From assembly GCA_002492465.1 (NCBI GenBank), contig DKYT01000043.1, positions 9,131 to 58,309 on the forward strand: 49,179 bases of DNA, written 5' to 3'. This DNA comes from Lachnospiraceae bacterium UBA7093. Its GTDB lineage: Bacteria > Bacillota > Clostridia > Lachnospirales > Lachnospiraceae. Of this stretch, positions 6,161 to 15,869 are shown in pieces. How positions within the stretch are numbered: the stretch's first letter is position 1; each line of letters opens with the position of its first letter. The notes beneath the pieces were generated by a model. It did not search any database. It was given only the letters and a program-made list of their open reading frames with translations, and was not told where the DNA came from. Position numbers and translations under genes: made by a program.

Positions 6161-8803
6161 ATGGAAAAACTTGTTTTGATAGACGGGCATAGTATTTTAA
6201 ACAGAGCATTTTATGGGGTACCGGATCTGACCAACAGCGCTGGGCTTCATACCAACGCCGTTTACGGCTTTTTGAATATTCTGTTTAAAATTCTGGAGGA
6301 AGAAACACCTGCCTATCTTACCGTGGCATTTGACGTGAAAGCGCCTACCTTTCGCCATGAAATATATCAGGAATATAAGGGAACCAGGAAGCCTATGCCG
6401 GAGGAACTGCGGGAGCAGGTGCCGGTATTGAAAGAGGTTCTGGGCGCTATGGGAATTAAAATGATGGAAAAGGCGGGGCTGGAAGCCGATGACATTCTTG
6501 GAACCCTGGCAAAAAGGGCGGAAAAGGAAGGACTGGAGGTTTCTCTTGTATCCGGCGACAGAGACCTTTTGCAAATTGCCACAGACCGTATCAAGATCCG
6601 AATTCCCAAGACAAAGGGAGGAAAGACGGAGATAGAGGATTATTATGCGGCGGATGTGGAGGCGAAGTATCAGGTAAATCCAACTCAGTTTATAGACTTG
6701 AAGGCACTGATGGGGGATACAGCCGATAATATTCCGGGCGTGCCTAAAGTGGGGGAAAAAACGGCAACGGAGCTGATGGTGAAATTCGGATCCCTTGACC
6801 AACTGTACGAGCGTATAGATGAGGTGAAAAAAAATGCGGTCAGGGAATCCCTGAAGGAGCATGAAGCCCTTGCCCGTCTCAGCAAGACCCTTGCAACGAT
6901 CCGGGTGGACAGTCCCCTGGAATTTTCCTTAGAGGAAGCAAGGGTGCAGGATTTTTATACGGAAGAGGCTTATGTGATTTTTAAAAAGCTGGAATTTAAG
7001 AATCTTTTGTCCCGGTTTGAGAAAGGCGTTTCCAATGACAGCGTAACGGAAAAGTTTCAAAGAATAGAGGATTTATCTGCCTGTGAAAAGGTCTTTGAAG
7101 AGGCGCACGGACAGAGGGAAGGGGTAATCGGGTTTGCCCTTTTGCAGGATAAAGGGGAAAGTCATCCGGCGGGGCTTGCCCTTGCCTTTCAGGATGGCAG
7201 ATGTTTTTTCATTTGCTGTCAGGGGCTTTTGACCGAAGGATATCTGAAAGAAAAAATGTCCGGACTTGCCAGGAAATGCCGGATCTCATGCGGGGATATT
7301 AAAAATGCTTATGCGTATCTTGAATGCGGGGAGACAGAGCACTTTTTTGACATAGTGCTTGCCGCATATCTTTTAAATCCCTTGAAAAATGATTACACCA
7401 TTGCAGATGTGGCAAACGAGCATCTTGCTTTGATGATACCGGAGCGCGCCCAGCGCTTTGGAAAGGCATCCCTTTTGGAGGCAATGGAGGAAAAACCGGA
7501 GGAATTTACCCAATATGCCTGTTTTCTTGCCTACGTGAGCGCAGCGGCAATGCCGGTGCTGCAGGAAAAACTGGAAGAGGCGGGGATGCAGTCTCTGATG
7601 AACGAGATTGAAATGCCCCTTACCCTTGTTCTGCATGACATGGAAAAGGAAGGTATTTTGGTAAAGCCGGAAGAGCTGAAGCTTTATGGGGAGGCGTTGA
7701 CAGGGCGGATTCTTCAGCTGGAGCAGACAATATATGAGGAGGCGGGAATAACCTTTAACATCAACTCTCCCAAGCAGCTGGGAGAAATATTGTTTGACCG
7801 CCTGGGCATTCCCGGAGGGAAAAAGACCAAAACCGGCTATTCTACCGCTGCCGATGTGTTGGAAAAGCTTGCTCCGGAGTACCCTATTGTAGCGGATGTG
7901 CTGGAATACCGGGGGCTTGCCAAATTAAAATCCACTTATGCCGATGGACTTGCCGCTTTCATCGGGGAGGATGACCGAATTCATTCTACCTTCCACCAGA
8001 CTATTACGGCGACAGGGCGGATCAGCTCTACAGATCCCAATCTTCAGAACATTCCCATGCGCATGGAGCTGGGGAGAAAGATCAGAAAGGTTTTTGTGCC
8101 CAGGGAAGGGTGCATTTTTACGGATGCGGACTATTCTCAGATAGAGCTTAGAATTCTTGCCCATATGTCGGGGGATCAGCAGCTGATCGATGCTTACCGG
8201 ATGCATGCGGATATTCACAGAACGACGGCGTCCCAGGTGTTCCACATTCCTTTTGAAGAGGTGACGGATTTGCAGCGGCGGAATGCAAAAGCGGTGAATT
8301 TCGGGATTGTGTACGGTATCAGTTCCTTTGGACTTAGTCAGGACTTAAGCATTTCCAGAAAGGAAGCGGCGGAATATATTGAGCAGTATTTTGCTACTTA
8401 TCCGGGGGTGAAAGGTTTTTTGGACCGGACTGTGGCGGAGGCAAAGGAGAAAGGCTATGTGACTACCCTGTTTGGCAGGAGGAGACCGGTTCCGGAGCTT
8501 GGCTCCAGCAACTTTATGCAGCGATCCTTCGGAGAAAGAGTGGCAATGAACTCTCCCATACAGGGAACGGCGGCGGATGTGATTAAGATCGCCATGATCA
8601 GGGTGCACCGCCGGCTGAAAAAGGAAAAGCTGAAATCAAAACTGATTTTGCAGGTTCACGATGAACTTCTCATAGAGACTGTGAAGGAAGAAGCGGAGCA
8701 GGTGAAACGCATTCTGGGGGAAGAAATGGGACATGCCGCGGAGCTTTCCGTAAAGCTGGAAATTGATCTCCATGAAGGGAATGACTGGTATGAGGCAAAG
8801 TGA
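6161..8803 (+). CDS. polA: DNA polymerase I
   Basis: Replication and repair polymerase of 880 aa. The N-terminal 5'-nuclease domain (about 1-290) starts MEKLVLIDGHSILNRAFYG and has the metal-site strings GLEADDILGTLAKRAE and LMGDTADNIPGVPKVG. The polymerase domain has motif A DADYSQIELRILAHMSGD, motif B RRNAKAVNFGIVYGISSFG and motif C LQVHDELLIE. The middle 3'-5' exonuclease-like domain lacks the N-terminal DxE pair expected of proofreading enzymes, as in Bacillus-type Pol I, so proofreading is probably absent. ATG 6161 is preferred: it opens the conserved sequence and has GGGG about 7 nt upstream, while ATG 6128 would add an unconserved 11-residue tail. It probably forms a unit with coaE, with which it overlaps. 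Confidence 0.96.
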   Translation: MEKLVLIDGHSILNRAFYGVPDLTNSAGLHTNAVYGFLNILFKILEEETPAYLTVAFDVKAPTFRHEIYQEYKGTRKPMPEELREQVPVLKEVLGAMGIKMMEKAGLEADDILGTLAKRAEKEGLEVSLVSGDRDLLQIATDRIKIRIPKTKGGKTEIEDYYAADVEAKYQVNPTQFIDLKALMGDTADNIPGVPKVGEKTATELMVKFGSLDQLYERIDEVKKNAVRESLKEHEALARLSKTLATIRVDSPLEFSLEEARVQDFYTEEAYVIFKKLEFKNLLSRFEKGVSNDSVTEKFQRIEDLSACEKVFEEAHGQREGVIGFALLQDKGESHPAGLALAFQDGRCFFICCQGLLTEGYLKEKMSGLARKCRISCGDIKNAYAYLECGETEHFFDIVLAAYLLNPLKNDYTIADVANEHLALMIPERAQRFGKASLLEAMEEKPEEFTQYACFLAYVSAAAMPVLQEKLEEAGMQSLMNEIEMPLTLVLHDMEKEGILVKPEELKLYGEALTGRILQLEQTIYEEAGITFNINSPKQLGEILFDRLGIPGGKKTKTGYSTAADVLEKLAPEYPIVADVLEYRGLAKLKSTYADGLAAFIGEDDRIHSTFHQTITATGRISSTDPNLQNIPMRMELGRKIRKVFVPREGCIFTDADYSQIELRILAHMSGDQQLIDAYRMHADIHRTTASQVFHIPFEEVTDLQRRNAKAVNFGIVYGISSFGLSQDLSISRKEAAEYIEQYFATYPGVKGFLDRTVAEAKEKGYVTTLFGRRRPVPELGSSNFMQRSFGERVAMNSPIQGTAADVIKIAMIRVHRRLKKEKLKSKLILQVHDELLIETVKEEAEQVKRILGEEMGHAAELSVKLEIDLHEGNDWYEAK

Positions 8804-9410
8804 CCACAGGCGGATGCGGGTGATTGGCATTACAGGAGGCGTGGGCTCAGGAAAGTCGGCATTGCTTGCTTATATAAGAGAGAATTATCGCTGTAAGGTA
8901 CTTTTGGCGGATGAGGTAGCGCATCAGATGACAGAGCCGGGGCAGCCCTGCTACGAAAAACTGACAGCGCTTTTATCCCCGGAGATCCTGCAGGAGGATG
9001 GCAGGATACATAAAGGAAGAATGGCGGCTGAGATTTTTGGCAGCCGGGAACGCCTGGAAGCGGTGAATGACATCATTCACCCGGCAGTAAAGGAAAAAAT
9101 TCTGGAGGAAATCCGCAGAGCAAAGGAAGAAGGAAAATTGGATTTTCTTTTTGTAGAGGCGGCGCTGTTAATCGAGGACGGCTATTTGGATATTGTGGAT
9201 GAGATGTGGTATATTTACACTGCAAAGGATGTCAGATGGAGACGGCTGAAAGAATCCAGAAACTATTCCGATGAGAAGATAAAGGCAATTATGGAGTCTC
9301 AGCTTACGGACGAGGCGTTCAGAAAATATTGCAGCGTTGTAATTGATAACAATGAAAATATGAAAACAGCCATGGAGCAAATTGACAGGCGGTTGGGGGA
9401 ATATCTGTGA
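8790..9410 (+). CDS. coaE: Dephospho-CoA kinase
   Basis: Last enzyme of coenzyme A synthesis, phosphorylating dephospho-CoA on the ribose 3'-OH using ATP. The 206-aa protein has the P-loop GITGGVGSGKSALL close to the N-terminus, then LADEVAHQM, IIHPAVKEKILEE and FVEAALLIEDGY, all typical of CoaE. The start is uncertain: ATG 8790 (14-nt overlap with polA) has AAGGGA nine bases upstream and is preferred, and ATG 8814 would begin directly at MRVIGITGG. The stop overlaps the start of the next gene (TGATG), implying translational coupling. Confidence 0.93.
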   Translation: MRQSDHRRMRVIGITGGVGSGKSALLAYIRENYRCKVLLADEVAHQMTEPGQPCYEKLTALLSPEILQEDGRIHKGRMAAEIFGSRERLEAVNDIIHPAVKEKILEEIRRAKEEGKLDFLFVEAALLIEDGYLDIVDEMWYIYTAKDVRWRRLKESRNYSDEKIKAIMESQLTDEAFRKYCSVVIDNNENMKTAMEQIDRRLGEYL

Positions 9411-11500
9411 TGGAAGGAAAAAGATACACGGGACAGCTGGTGTTTGGGCTTGACATAGGAACCAGAAGTATTGTGGGTACCGTTGGATATAAGAGCGGGG
9501 ATCAGTTCATTGTGATGGCACAGCGGATGAAGGAGCATGAGACAAGGGCGATGCTGGATGGGCAGATCCACGATATCCAAAAGGTGGGAGAGACCATTAA
9601 GGCGGTAAAGGAGCAGCTCGAGGAGGCGGTTTCCCGAAAGCTTTCCCAGGTATGTATTGCCGCCGCAGGACGTGTCCTCCGGACGGTAACGACTCATGTG
9701 GAATATCCCTTTACAGGAGACCGGGAAGTGGATCAGGAGGATATTTACGGCTTGGTATCGGCGGGGGTTGAGGAGGCATATCAGGAGTTCCTGGAGGAAA
9801 AGAATGAAGAGGATATTAAGTTCTATTGTGTGGGTCATTCTGTAGTCCGATATTATTTAAACGGCTATCCCATGGGAAATCTGGAAGGGCATAAGGCGAG
9901 AACCATTGGTGTGGATCTGATTGCAACCTTTTTGCCGGACGATGTGGTGGATGGGCTGTATAAGGCGGTAGAGCTTGCAGGACTTTCGGTCAGCAGCCTT
10001 ACTCTGGAGCCGATTGCCGCCATTCAACTTGCCATTCCCGAACGGTTCCGGATGCTGAATATAGCCCTGCTGGACGTAGGCGCGGGCACCTCCGATATTT
10101 CCATTACAAATGACGGATGTATTCTGGCATATGGAATGATTCCGGTGGCAGGGGACGCCCTGACGGAGGAAATAGCAAGGCACTGTCTGGTGGATTTCGC
10201 CACAGCGGAGCAGATCAAGCGGGATGCAGGGGAGAAGGAAACCATATCTTACACGGATATTATGTTTTTGCCTCAGACCATCACCAGCAAAGAGGTCAGG
10301 CAGATTACGGCAAATTTAATAGAAGATATGGCAAAACGGGCTGCTGAAAAAATAAAGGAGTTGAATGGAGATAAAGCTGTCAGCGCGGTGTTCGTGGTAG
10401 GCGGAGGAGGTAAAATGCCGGGGTATACGGACGCCATTGCGGATCAGCTTGGAATTGCAAGGGAGAGAGTGGCGCTTCGGGGCGAGGAGGTCATGCAGCA
10501 GATCGTCTTTGAGGAAGAAGTGAAAAAGGACAGCCTTTTGGTCACCCCCATCGGAATCTGCCTTAATTTTTATGAGCAGAGCAATAATTTTATTTTTGTA
10601 AGCTTTAACGACAGCCGGATTAAAATTTATGATAATAGCCGGCTTACCGTTGCGGATGCGGCAATGCAGGTACAGTTCCCCAACGACGGGCTTTTCCCCA
10701 GGAGAGGTAAGGAGCTAACCTTTACAGTGGACGGGAAGCAGCGTATGGTAAGAGGGCAGTTGGGGGAGGCGGCACAGATTACCATCAACGGAGAACCGGC
10801 GGATATTCACGCGTCCATTCACGCAAACGATATCATTAAGGTGACGGAATCTACGGAGGGAGAGGCGGCGCACGCTACCATTGGTTCTCTGCCGGAAAGC
10901 ACGCAGATCCTTTCGGTTTTTGTAAATGACAAAAAGGTGGAGGTGCCCCGGTTTGCCAGCGTCAACGGAACCTTACAGTCCAATTATTATGAAATTCAGG
11001 AAGGAGATAAAATTGAAATTCTGAATTATTACACGGTGGGACAGATCGCCGAATTTATGGATGTTATGCTGGACCCCCACATGAATCTATATGTAAATCA
11101 TATGCTTGCTGATCGGAATACGCCGGTATACGAGAATTTTTCTGTACTTTGGACTTTGGAAACCCTTCAGACGGACATAGAAGAGGTCGAAGAGGAGGAA
11201 TGGGAGCAAGAGGGAAACGCTTCAGAGGAGAGCGCTTTGGAGGAGAAAACAAAGGAGCCTGCAAAGCCCCAGGAGCAGGCACCGGAGGAAACGGATTCCA
11301 TTCAGTTGATTGTAAATCACAAGCCGGTTACCCTGAAGGGGAAAAAGGAATTTGTGTATGTGGATGTATTTGAGGCGATCGATATCGACCTGTCAAGGCT
11401 GAGAGGAAAAGGGATTGTCACCACTTTAAACGGACGAAGGGCACAGTATATGGAGCCTATTCATACAGGCGACGTAATTGAGGTGTACTGGCAGTCATAA
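9410..11500 (+). CDS. Large FtsA-like actin-fold ATPase with C-terminal beta-grasp-like modules
   Basis: Protein of 696 aa. The first roughly 370 residues are an FtsA/PilM-type actin-fold ATPase: phosphate loop FGLDIGTRSIVG, second loop LLDVGAGTSDISI and adenosine motif VFVVGGGGKMPGY. True FtsA is about 420 aa. Here a long C-terminal part follows, with three stretches that each look like a small ubiquitin/ThiS-like fold: TFTVDGKQ...HANDIIKV, SVFVNDKKVEV...QEGDKIEIL and IQLIVNHKPVTL...HTGDVIEVYW. An acidic linker (about 580-630) precedes the last one. A cell-division or cytoskeletal role is likely but unproved. GTG 9407 is an alternative start; ATG 9410 overlaps the coaE stop. Confidence 0.8.
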   Translation: MEGKRYTGQLVFGLDIGTRSIVGTVGYKSGDQFIVMAQRMKEHETRAMLDGQIHDIQKVGETIKAVKEQLEEAVSRKLSQVCIAAAGRVLRTVTTHVEYPFTGDREVDQEDIYGLVSAGVEEAYQEFLEEKNEEDIKFYCVGHSVVRYYLNGYPMGNLEGHKARTIGVDLIATFLPDDVVDGLYKAVELAGLSVSSLTLEPIAAIQLAIPERFRMLNIALLDVGAGTSDISITNDGCILAYGMIPVAGDALTEEIARHCLVDFATAEQIKRDAGEKETISYTDIMFLPQTITSKEVRQITANLIEDMAKRAAEKIKELNGDKAVSAVFVVGGGGKMPGYTDAIADQLGIARERVALRGEEVMQQIVFEEEVKKDSLLVTPIGICLNFYEQSNNFIFVSFNDSRIKIYDNSRLTVADAAMQVQFPNDGLFPRRGKELTFTVDGKQRMVRGQLGEAAQITINGEPADIHASIHANDIIKVTESTEGEAAHATIGSLPESTQILSVFVNDKKVEVPRFASVNGTLQSNYYEIQEGDKIEILNYYTVGQIAEFMDVMLDPHMNLYVNHMLADRNTPVYENFSVLWTLETLQTDIEEVEEEEWEQEGNASEESALEEKTKEPAKPQEQAPEETDSIQLIVNHKPVTLKGKKEFVYVDVFEAIDIDLSRLRGKGIVTTLNGRRAQYMEPIHTGDVIEVYWQS

Positions 11501-11524
11501 AAGAACAAGAATGGAAAAGAAAAA

Positions 11525-12349
11525 ATGAGAATATGTAGTATTGCGAGCGGAAGCAGCGGAAACTGTATTTATGTTGGATCCGATACCACCCATCTTTTGG
11601 TGGACGTTGGAATCAGCGGAAAAAGAACGGAAGCGGGACTTAAGGGACTGGATCTGTCCATGAGGGATATCGACGGGATTTTCATTACCCATGAGCATGC
11701 GGATCATATTGCGGGACTTGGAGTTCTGGAGAGAAAGTATGAAACGCCTATTTACGCTACCCAGGGGACGATTCAGGCGATCAAAAGAAATACGTCCATA
11801 GGAGAAATACCTGAGGAATTGTTTTGTCCCATAAAAGCGGATGAAAAAATTATCATAAAGGATCTGGTCTGTAATCCTATGGAAATCTCCCATGATGCTG
11901 CGGAACCGGTGGCGTACCGGATCGCTCACGGGAAGAAGAGAATCGGTATTATAACCGATTTGGGTACCTATGACGATTATACGGTGGAGTCCTTAAGAGG
12001 AGTGGACGCGCTTCTTTTGGAGGCAAACCATGATGTGAATATGCTGCAGGTAGGACCTTATCCCTATTATTTGAAGCGCCGTATTTTGGGGGACCGGGGA
12101 CATCTGTCCAATGAAAAGGCAGGGCAGCTTTTGTGCGATCTGCTTCACGACCATATACAGGCTGTTATGCTTGGGCATCTCAGCAAGGAAAATAATCTTC
12201 CGGAGCTTGCCTACGAAGCGGTGCGGGTGGAGGTAACCATGGCGCGCATGAACCGGAAAGAGGAGGAAGCCTGTGATATAAAGGTTTCCGATTTCCCCAT
12301 GTATGTTGCGGCGAGAAATGAGCCGTCTCCTGTGATACATATTGCATAA
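11525..12349 (+). CDS. YycJ/WalJ-type metallo-beta-lactamase-fold hydrolase
   Basis: Protein of 274 aa starting MRICSIASGSSGNCIYV, the hallmark of the YycJ/WalJ group. The metal-binding motif THEHADHIAGL is present, with further metal ligands in EISHDA, IITDLG and LGHLSKENN. Known members are DNA exonucleases linked to the WalRK cell-wall/division regulon in Bacilli. No walRK genes are here, so that link is not supported locally. It is 24 nt after the FtsA-like gene and probably co-transcribed. Confidence 0.88.
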   Translation: MRICSIASGSSGNCIYVGSDTTHLLVDVGISGKRTEAGLKGLDLSMRDIDGIFITHEHADHIAGLGVLERKYETPIYATQGTIQAIKRNTSIGEIPEELFCPIKADEKIIIKDLVCNPMEISHDAAEPVAYRIAHGKKRIGIITDLGTYDDYTVESLRGVDALLLEANHDVNMLQVGPYPYYLKRRILGDRGHLSNEKAGQLLCDLLHDHIQAVMLGHLSKENNLPELAYEAVRVEVTMARMNRKEEEACDIKVSDFPMYVAARNEPSPVIHIA

Positions 12350-12401
12350 TAAAAGTAAAAGGGTTTACAATGCCGCTTATGCGGCGGAATGAGAGGAAAA
12401 C

Positions 12402-12674
12402 ATGAATAAAACAATTATTACGGTAGTAGGAAAAGATACGGTAGGTATTATTGCAAGGGTCTGTACGTATCTTGCAGAAAACAGGATCAATATTCTGGAC
12501 ATTTCCCAGACGATTGTGCAGGGATATTTTAATATGATGATGATCGTTGACACAAACGCTATGGAAAAGCACTTTGGAGAGATGGCGGACGAACTTCAGA
12601 ATCTGGGAGAGAAGATCGGCGTGGATATAAAGTGTCAGAAGGAAGAAATTTTTGACAAAATGCACAGAATATAA
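12402..12674 (+). CDS. ACT-domain protein, UPF0237 family
   Basis: A 90-aa protein consisting of one ACT domain (MNKTIITVVGKDTVGIIARV, then NINILDISQT-like RINILDISQTIVQGYF). ACT domains bind small ligands such as amino acids, but the ligand of this family is unknown. It lies 27 nt before a PFL/UPF0210 gene, the usual pairing. A small hairpin GCCGC-TTAT-GCGGC lies just upstream at 12372-12385, and the ribosome site is GAGAGGA. Confidence 0.88.
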   Translation: MNKTIITVVGKDTVGIIARVCTYLAENRINILDISQTIVQGYFNMMMIVDTNAMEKHFGEMADELQNLGEKIGVDIKCQKEEIFDKMHRI

Positions 12675-12701
12675 ATCTGACAGATACCGGAAAGGATAAT
12701 T

Positions 12702-14066
12702 ATGATTAACTTATTTGAGGTAGTTGAAACAAACGAAATGATCACCAAGGAAAATCTGGATGTGCGCACCATCACCCTTGGGATCAGCCTGCTGGACTGT
12801 ATCGACTCTGATCTGAACAGGCTAAAAGATAATATATATCAGAAAATTTATGAGGCGGCAAAGGATCTGGTAAAGACCGGGGAAGACATTTCCAGGGAAT
12901 TTGGTATTCCCATTGTAAACAAGAGAATTTCCGTAACCCCTATTGCCCTGGTGGGAGGCGCCGCATGTAAAACAACGGAAGATTTCACCTCCATAGCCAG
13001 AACCCTTGACCAGGTGGCGCACGAGGTGGGGGTTAATTTTATCGGAGGCTATTCGGCGCTGGTTTCCAAGGGAATGACAGCAGCCGACGAGCTTTTAATC
13101 CGCTCCATCCCCGCGGCGCTTTCCGCTACGGAGAGAGTGTGCAGCTCGGTAAATCTGGGCTCCACCAAAACCGGTATCAATATGGATGCCGTAAAGCTGA
13201 TGGGAGAGATTGTGAAGAAAACTGCAGAATACACGAAAGAACAGGATTCTCTGGGCTGTGCAAAGCTGGTGGTTTTCTGCAATGCACCGGACGACAATCC
13301 TTTTATGGCAGGCGCCTTCCACGGCGTTACAGAGGCGGACAAGATCATTAATGTGGGAGTCAGCGGCCCCGGGGTTGTAAAGAATGCCCTTTCAAAGGTG
13401 AGAGGGGAAAACTTCGAGGTGCTTTGCGAGACCATTAAGAAAACGGCGTTTAAGGTCACAAGAGTGGGGCAGCTGGTGGCGCAGGAAGCCTCTGAAAGGT
13501 TGGGCGTTCCCTTTGGCATTGTAGATTTGTCCCTGGCGCCTACGCCGGCAATCGGCGACAGTGTGGCGGATATTTTGTGCGAGATCGGTCTTGAATATGC
13601 AGGGGCGCCGGGAACTACGGCGGCGCTGGCGCTTTTAAACGACCAGGTAAAGAAGGGCGGTGTGATGGCGTCCTCCTATGTAGGCGGCTTAAGCGGCGCT
13701 TTTATTCCGGTCAGCGAGGATCAGGGAATGATAGATGCCGTGGAGGCGGGAGCCCTTACCCTGGAAAAACTGGAGGCAATGACCTGTGTCTGCTCGGTGG
13801 GGCTGGATATGATCGCTATACCGGGAGACACGAAGGCGTCCACAATTTCAGGTATTATTGCGGATGAAATGGCAATCGGAATGGTGAATCAGAAAACTAC
13901 GGCAGTGCGTATCATCCCGGTGGTTGGAAAAGGAGTAGGAGAAAAGGTGGAATTCGGCGGGCTTTTGGGATACGCGCCTGTTATGCCGGTGAATTCTTTT
14001 TCCTGCGATGGGTTTGTGAATCGGGGGGGAAGAATTCCGGCGCCTATTCACAGCTTTAAGAATTAA
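12702..14066 (+). CDS. PFL family protein (UPF0210/DUF711)
   Basis: Protein of 454 aa matching the UPF0210 family (MINLFEVVETNEMITKENLD, VRTITLGISLLDC, GLDMIAIPGDT, PVNSFSCDGFVNRGGRIPAP). Members resemble pyruvate formate-lyase in fold, but I know of no confirmed reaction. No C-terminal glycyl-radical motif (RVSGY-like) is visible, so radical chemistry of the PFL kind is not supported. It pairs with the ACT-domain gene before it, which may sense its effector. No terminator follows; the GH13 gene starts 21 nt later. Confidence 0.88.
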   Translation: MINLFEVVETNEMITKENLDVRTITLGISLLDCIDSDLNRLKDNIYQKIYEAAKDLVKTGEDISREFGIPIVNKRISVTPIALVGGAACKTTEDFTSIARTLDQVAHEVGVNFIGGYSALVSKGMTAADELLIRSIPAALSATERVCSSVNLGSTKTGINMDAVKLMGEIVKKTAEYTKEQDSLGCAKLVVFCNAPDDNPFMAGAFHGVTEADKIINVGVSGPGVVKNALSKVRGENFEVLCETIKKTAFKVTRVGQLVAQEASERLGVPFGIVDLSLAPTPAIGDSVADILCEIGLEYAGAPGTTAALALLNDQVKKGGVMASSYVGGLSGAFIPVSEDQGMIDAVEAGALTLEKLEAMTCVCSVGLDMIAIPGDTKASTISGIIADEMAIGMVNQKTTAVRIIPVVGKGVGEKVEFGGLLGYAPVMPVNSFSCDGFVNRGGRIPAPIHSFKN

Positions 14067-14087
14067 GAAAGTACAGGGAGGTAGGAC

Positions 14088-15842
14088 ATGGATTTCAATG
14101 CGGTTTATCACAGGGCAAACGACAATTACTGTTATCCTTTAAATTCCAGTCAGCTGGTCATCAACATCAGAACAGGGTGTGATGTGCAGTATGTGAATAT
14201 TATTCAGGGGGATCCTTTCAGCGCAGGTATTTTAGGAGGCGGGGAAACCTGGACAGGGGACGCGATGAACATCCCTTTTAAAAAGCGGCTGAAAAACCAG
14301 CTGTGGTGGACCACTACCATAGAGCCTTATTATAAGCGCCTGAAGTATTTTTTTGAAATTAAAACCGAAAATGAAAAGTGGTTTTATTTTGAGGACGGTA
14401 TTGTCAGCGAAGCGCAGATGAATCTGGAGGGAAGAAGCCGGCAGTGCTTTGTTTATCCATGGATGAACCCGGCGGATATCAACGAAACGCCGGAGTGGGT
14501 CAATGAAACGGTGTGGTATCAGATCTTTCCGGAAAGATTCTGTAACGGCGATCCGGCAAACGACCCGGAGGGGACGCTTCCCTGGAGAGAGGAAGGCACC
14601 GTCACCAATGAAGAATTTTTCGGAGGGGACTTGCAGGGAATCATCAATAAGTTGGATTATCTGGAGAATCTTGGCATTACAGGCTTATATTTGACGCCGG
14701 TCAATGAAGCGCCTTCCGCCCATAAATATGATACTTCCGACTATACCAGGATAGATCCTCACTTTGGGGATGAGAATATTATGCGTACCCTGGTACAGGA
14801 GGCGCACAGGCGGGGGATACGCATTATGCTGGACGGCGTGTTTAATCACTGCGGGGCAAATTTTGCACCCTGGCGCGAGGTAGTGGAGAAGGGACCGGAA
14901 TCGGAATACTACGATTGGTTTATGATACAGGAATGGCCCTTTGGGCAGGGCGCCGCACGCGCCAGACAGTATTACAGCTTTGCCTTTGCAGACGATATGC
15001 CCAAGCTGAACACCAACAATCCCAGAGTGCGGGAGTACCTTTTAGGGGTATGCGAGGAGTGGGTCAGAAAATATGACGTCGACGGCATCCGTTTGGACGT
15101 TGCAAATGAAATCTCCCATGTTTTCTGTAAAGAGCTGCGGGCAAGGATGAAGGCGATCAAGCCTGATCTTTACATTCTGGGGGAAATCTGGCACGACGCC
15201 ATGCCCTGGCTTCGTGGGGATGAGTTCGATGCGGTTATGAATTATCCCCTGGCGGAGAGCATTAAGGATTTCTGGATTGATAAATCCCTTTCCAACGAGG
15301 ATTTTGAGTACACCATCAACAGATGCTATACAGGGTATATGCAGCAGACCAACGACGTGATGTTTAATCTGCTGGATTCCCACGATACGAAGCGTCTGCG
15401 TTCGGACGTTAAGAATATGGATGAATTTTTCCAGCAGCTTGCGGTACTTTTTACCATGCCTGGAAGCCCCTGCATTTATTACGGAACGGAAATTGCCATG
15501 GAAGGAGGACATGATCCGGACTGCAGGAGGTGTATGCCCTGGCGGAAGATTGAAGGGGGAGAATACGATGAGCGGATTGAAATGGTACGAAGCCTGATTA
15601 AGCTCCGCAAGGAGGAGCCCCTTCTGCGTGACAGGAACTTCCATTTTCCCAATAAAATCAACCGCCGGAGAGTGATTGAGTTTACCAAGGTGGGCTGGAT
15701 GGATAACTATGTAGAGGTGATCATCAACTGTGAGGAGGAGGATATTGAGATTCCAAGGGAAGGAGAGGTGCTGTATAAACGGCACTATATTGACAGCACT
15801 CTTTTGAAAAACGGAATATTAATTCGCAGAATTAAGAAATAG
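14088..15842 (+). CDS. GH13 alpha-glucan hydrolase (neopullulanase/cyclomaltodextrinase type)
   Basis: Protein of 584 aa without a signal peptide, so intracellular. An N-terminal beta domain like CBM34 (about 1-130) precedes WYQIFPERFCNGDP, which is typical of neopullulanase, cyclomaltodextrinase and maltogenic amylase. Catalytic regions: DGVFNH (249-254), GIRLDVANE with nucleophile Asp337, LGEIWHD with acid Glu366, and LLDSHDTKRL with Asp433. It should split imported malto-oligosaccharides or related alpha-glucans. The sugar-binding/permease operon follows after 97 nt, which suggests a related substrate, though that operon has its own promoter. Confidence 0.9.
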   Translation: MDFNAVYHRANDNYCYPLNSSQLVINIRTGCDVQYVNIIQGDPFSAGILGGGETWTGDAMNIPFKKRLKNQLWWTTTIEPYYKRLKYFFEIKTENEKWFYFEDGIVSEAQMNLEGRSRQCFVYPWMNPADINETPEWVNETVWYQIFPERFCNGDPANDPEGTLPWREEGTVTNEEFFGGDLQGIINKLDYLENLGITGLYLTPVNEAPSAHKYDTSDYTRIDPHFGDENIMRTLVQEAHRRGIRIMLDGVFNHCGANFAPWREVVEKGPESEYYDWFMIQEWPFGQGAARARQYYSFAFADDMPKLNTNNPRVREYLLGVCEEWVRKYDVDGIRLDVANEISHVFCKELRARMKAIKPDLYILGEIWHDAMPWLRGDEFDAVMNYPLAESIKDFWIDKSLSNEDFEYTINRCYTGYMQQTNDVMFNLLDSHDTKRLRSDVKNMDEFFQQLAVLFTMPGSPCIYYGTEIAMEGGHDPDCRRCMPWRKIEGGEYDERIEMVRSLIKLRKEEPLLRDRNFHFPNKINRRRVIEFTKVGWMDNYVEVIINCEEEDIEIPREGEVLYKRHYIDSTLLKNGILIRRIKK

Positions 15843-15869
15843 CTTAGGAAAAAATTAAGATAGTATTCG

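Noticed and set aside
12372..12385. Riboswitch or attenuator before the ACT gene
   Set aside because: Only one 5-bp hairpin is visible; no aptamer-like conserved core or terminator.
15042..15785. Minus-strand frame of 247 codons opposite the GH13 gene
   Set aside because: The plus strand carries all catalytic GH13 motifs; the opposite frame has no start signals or domain.
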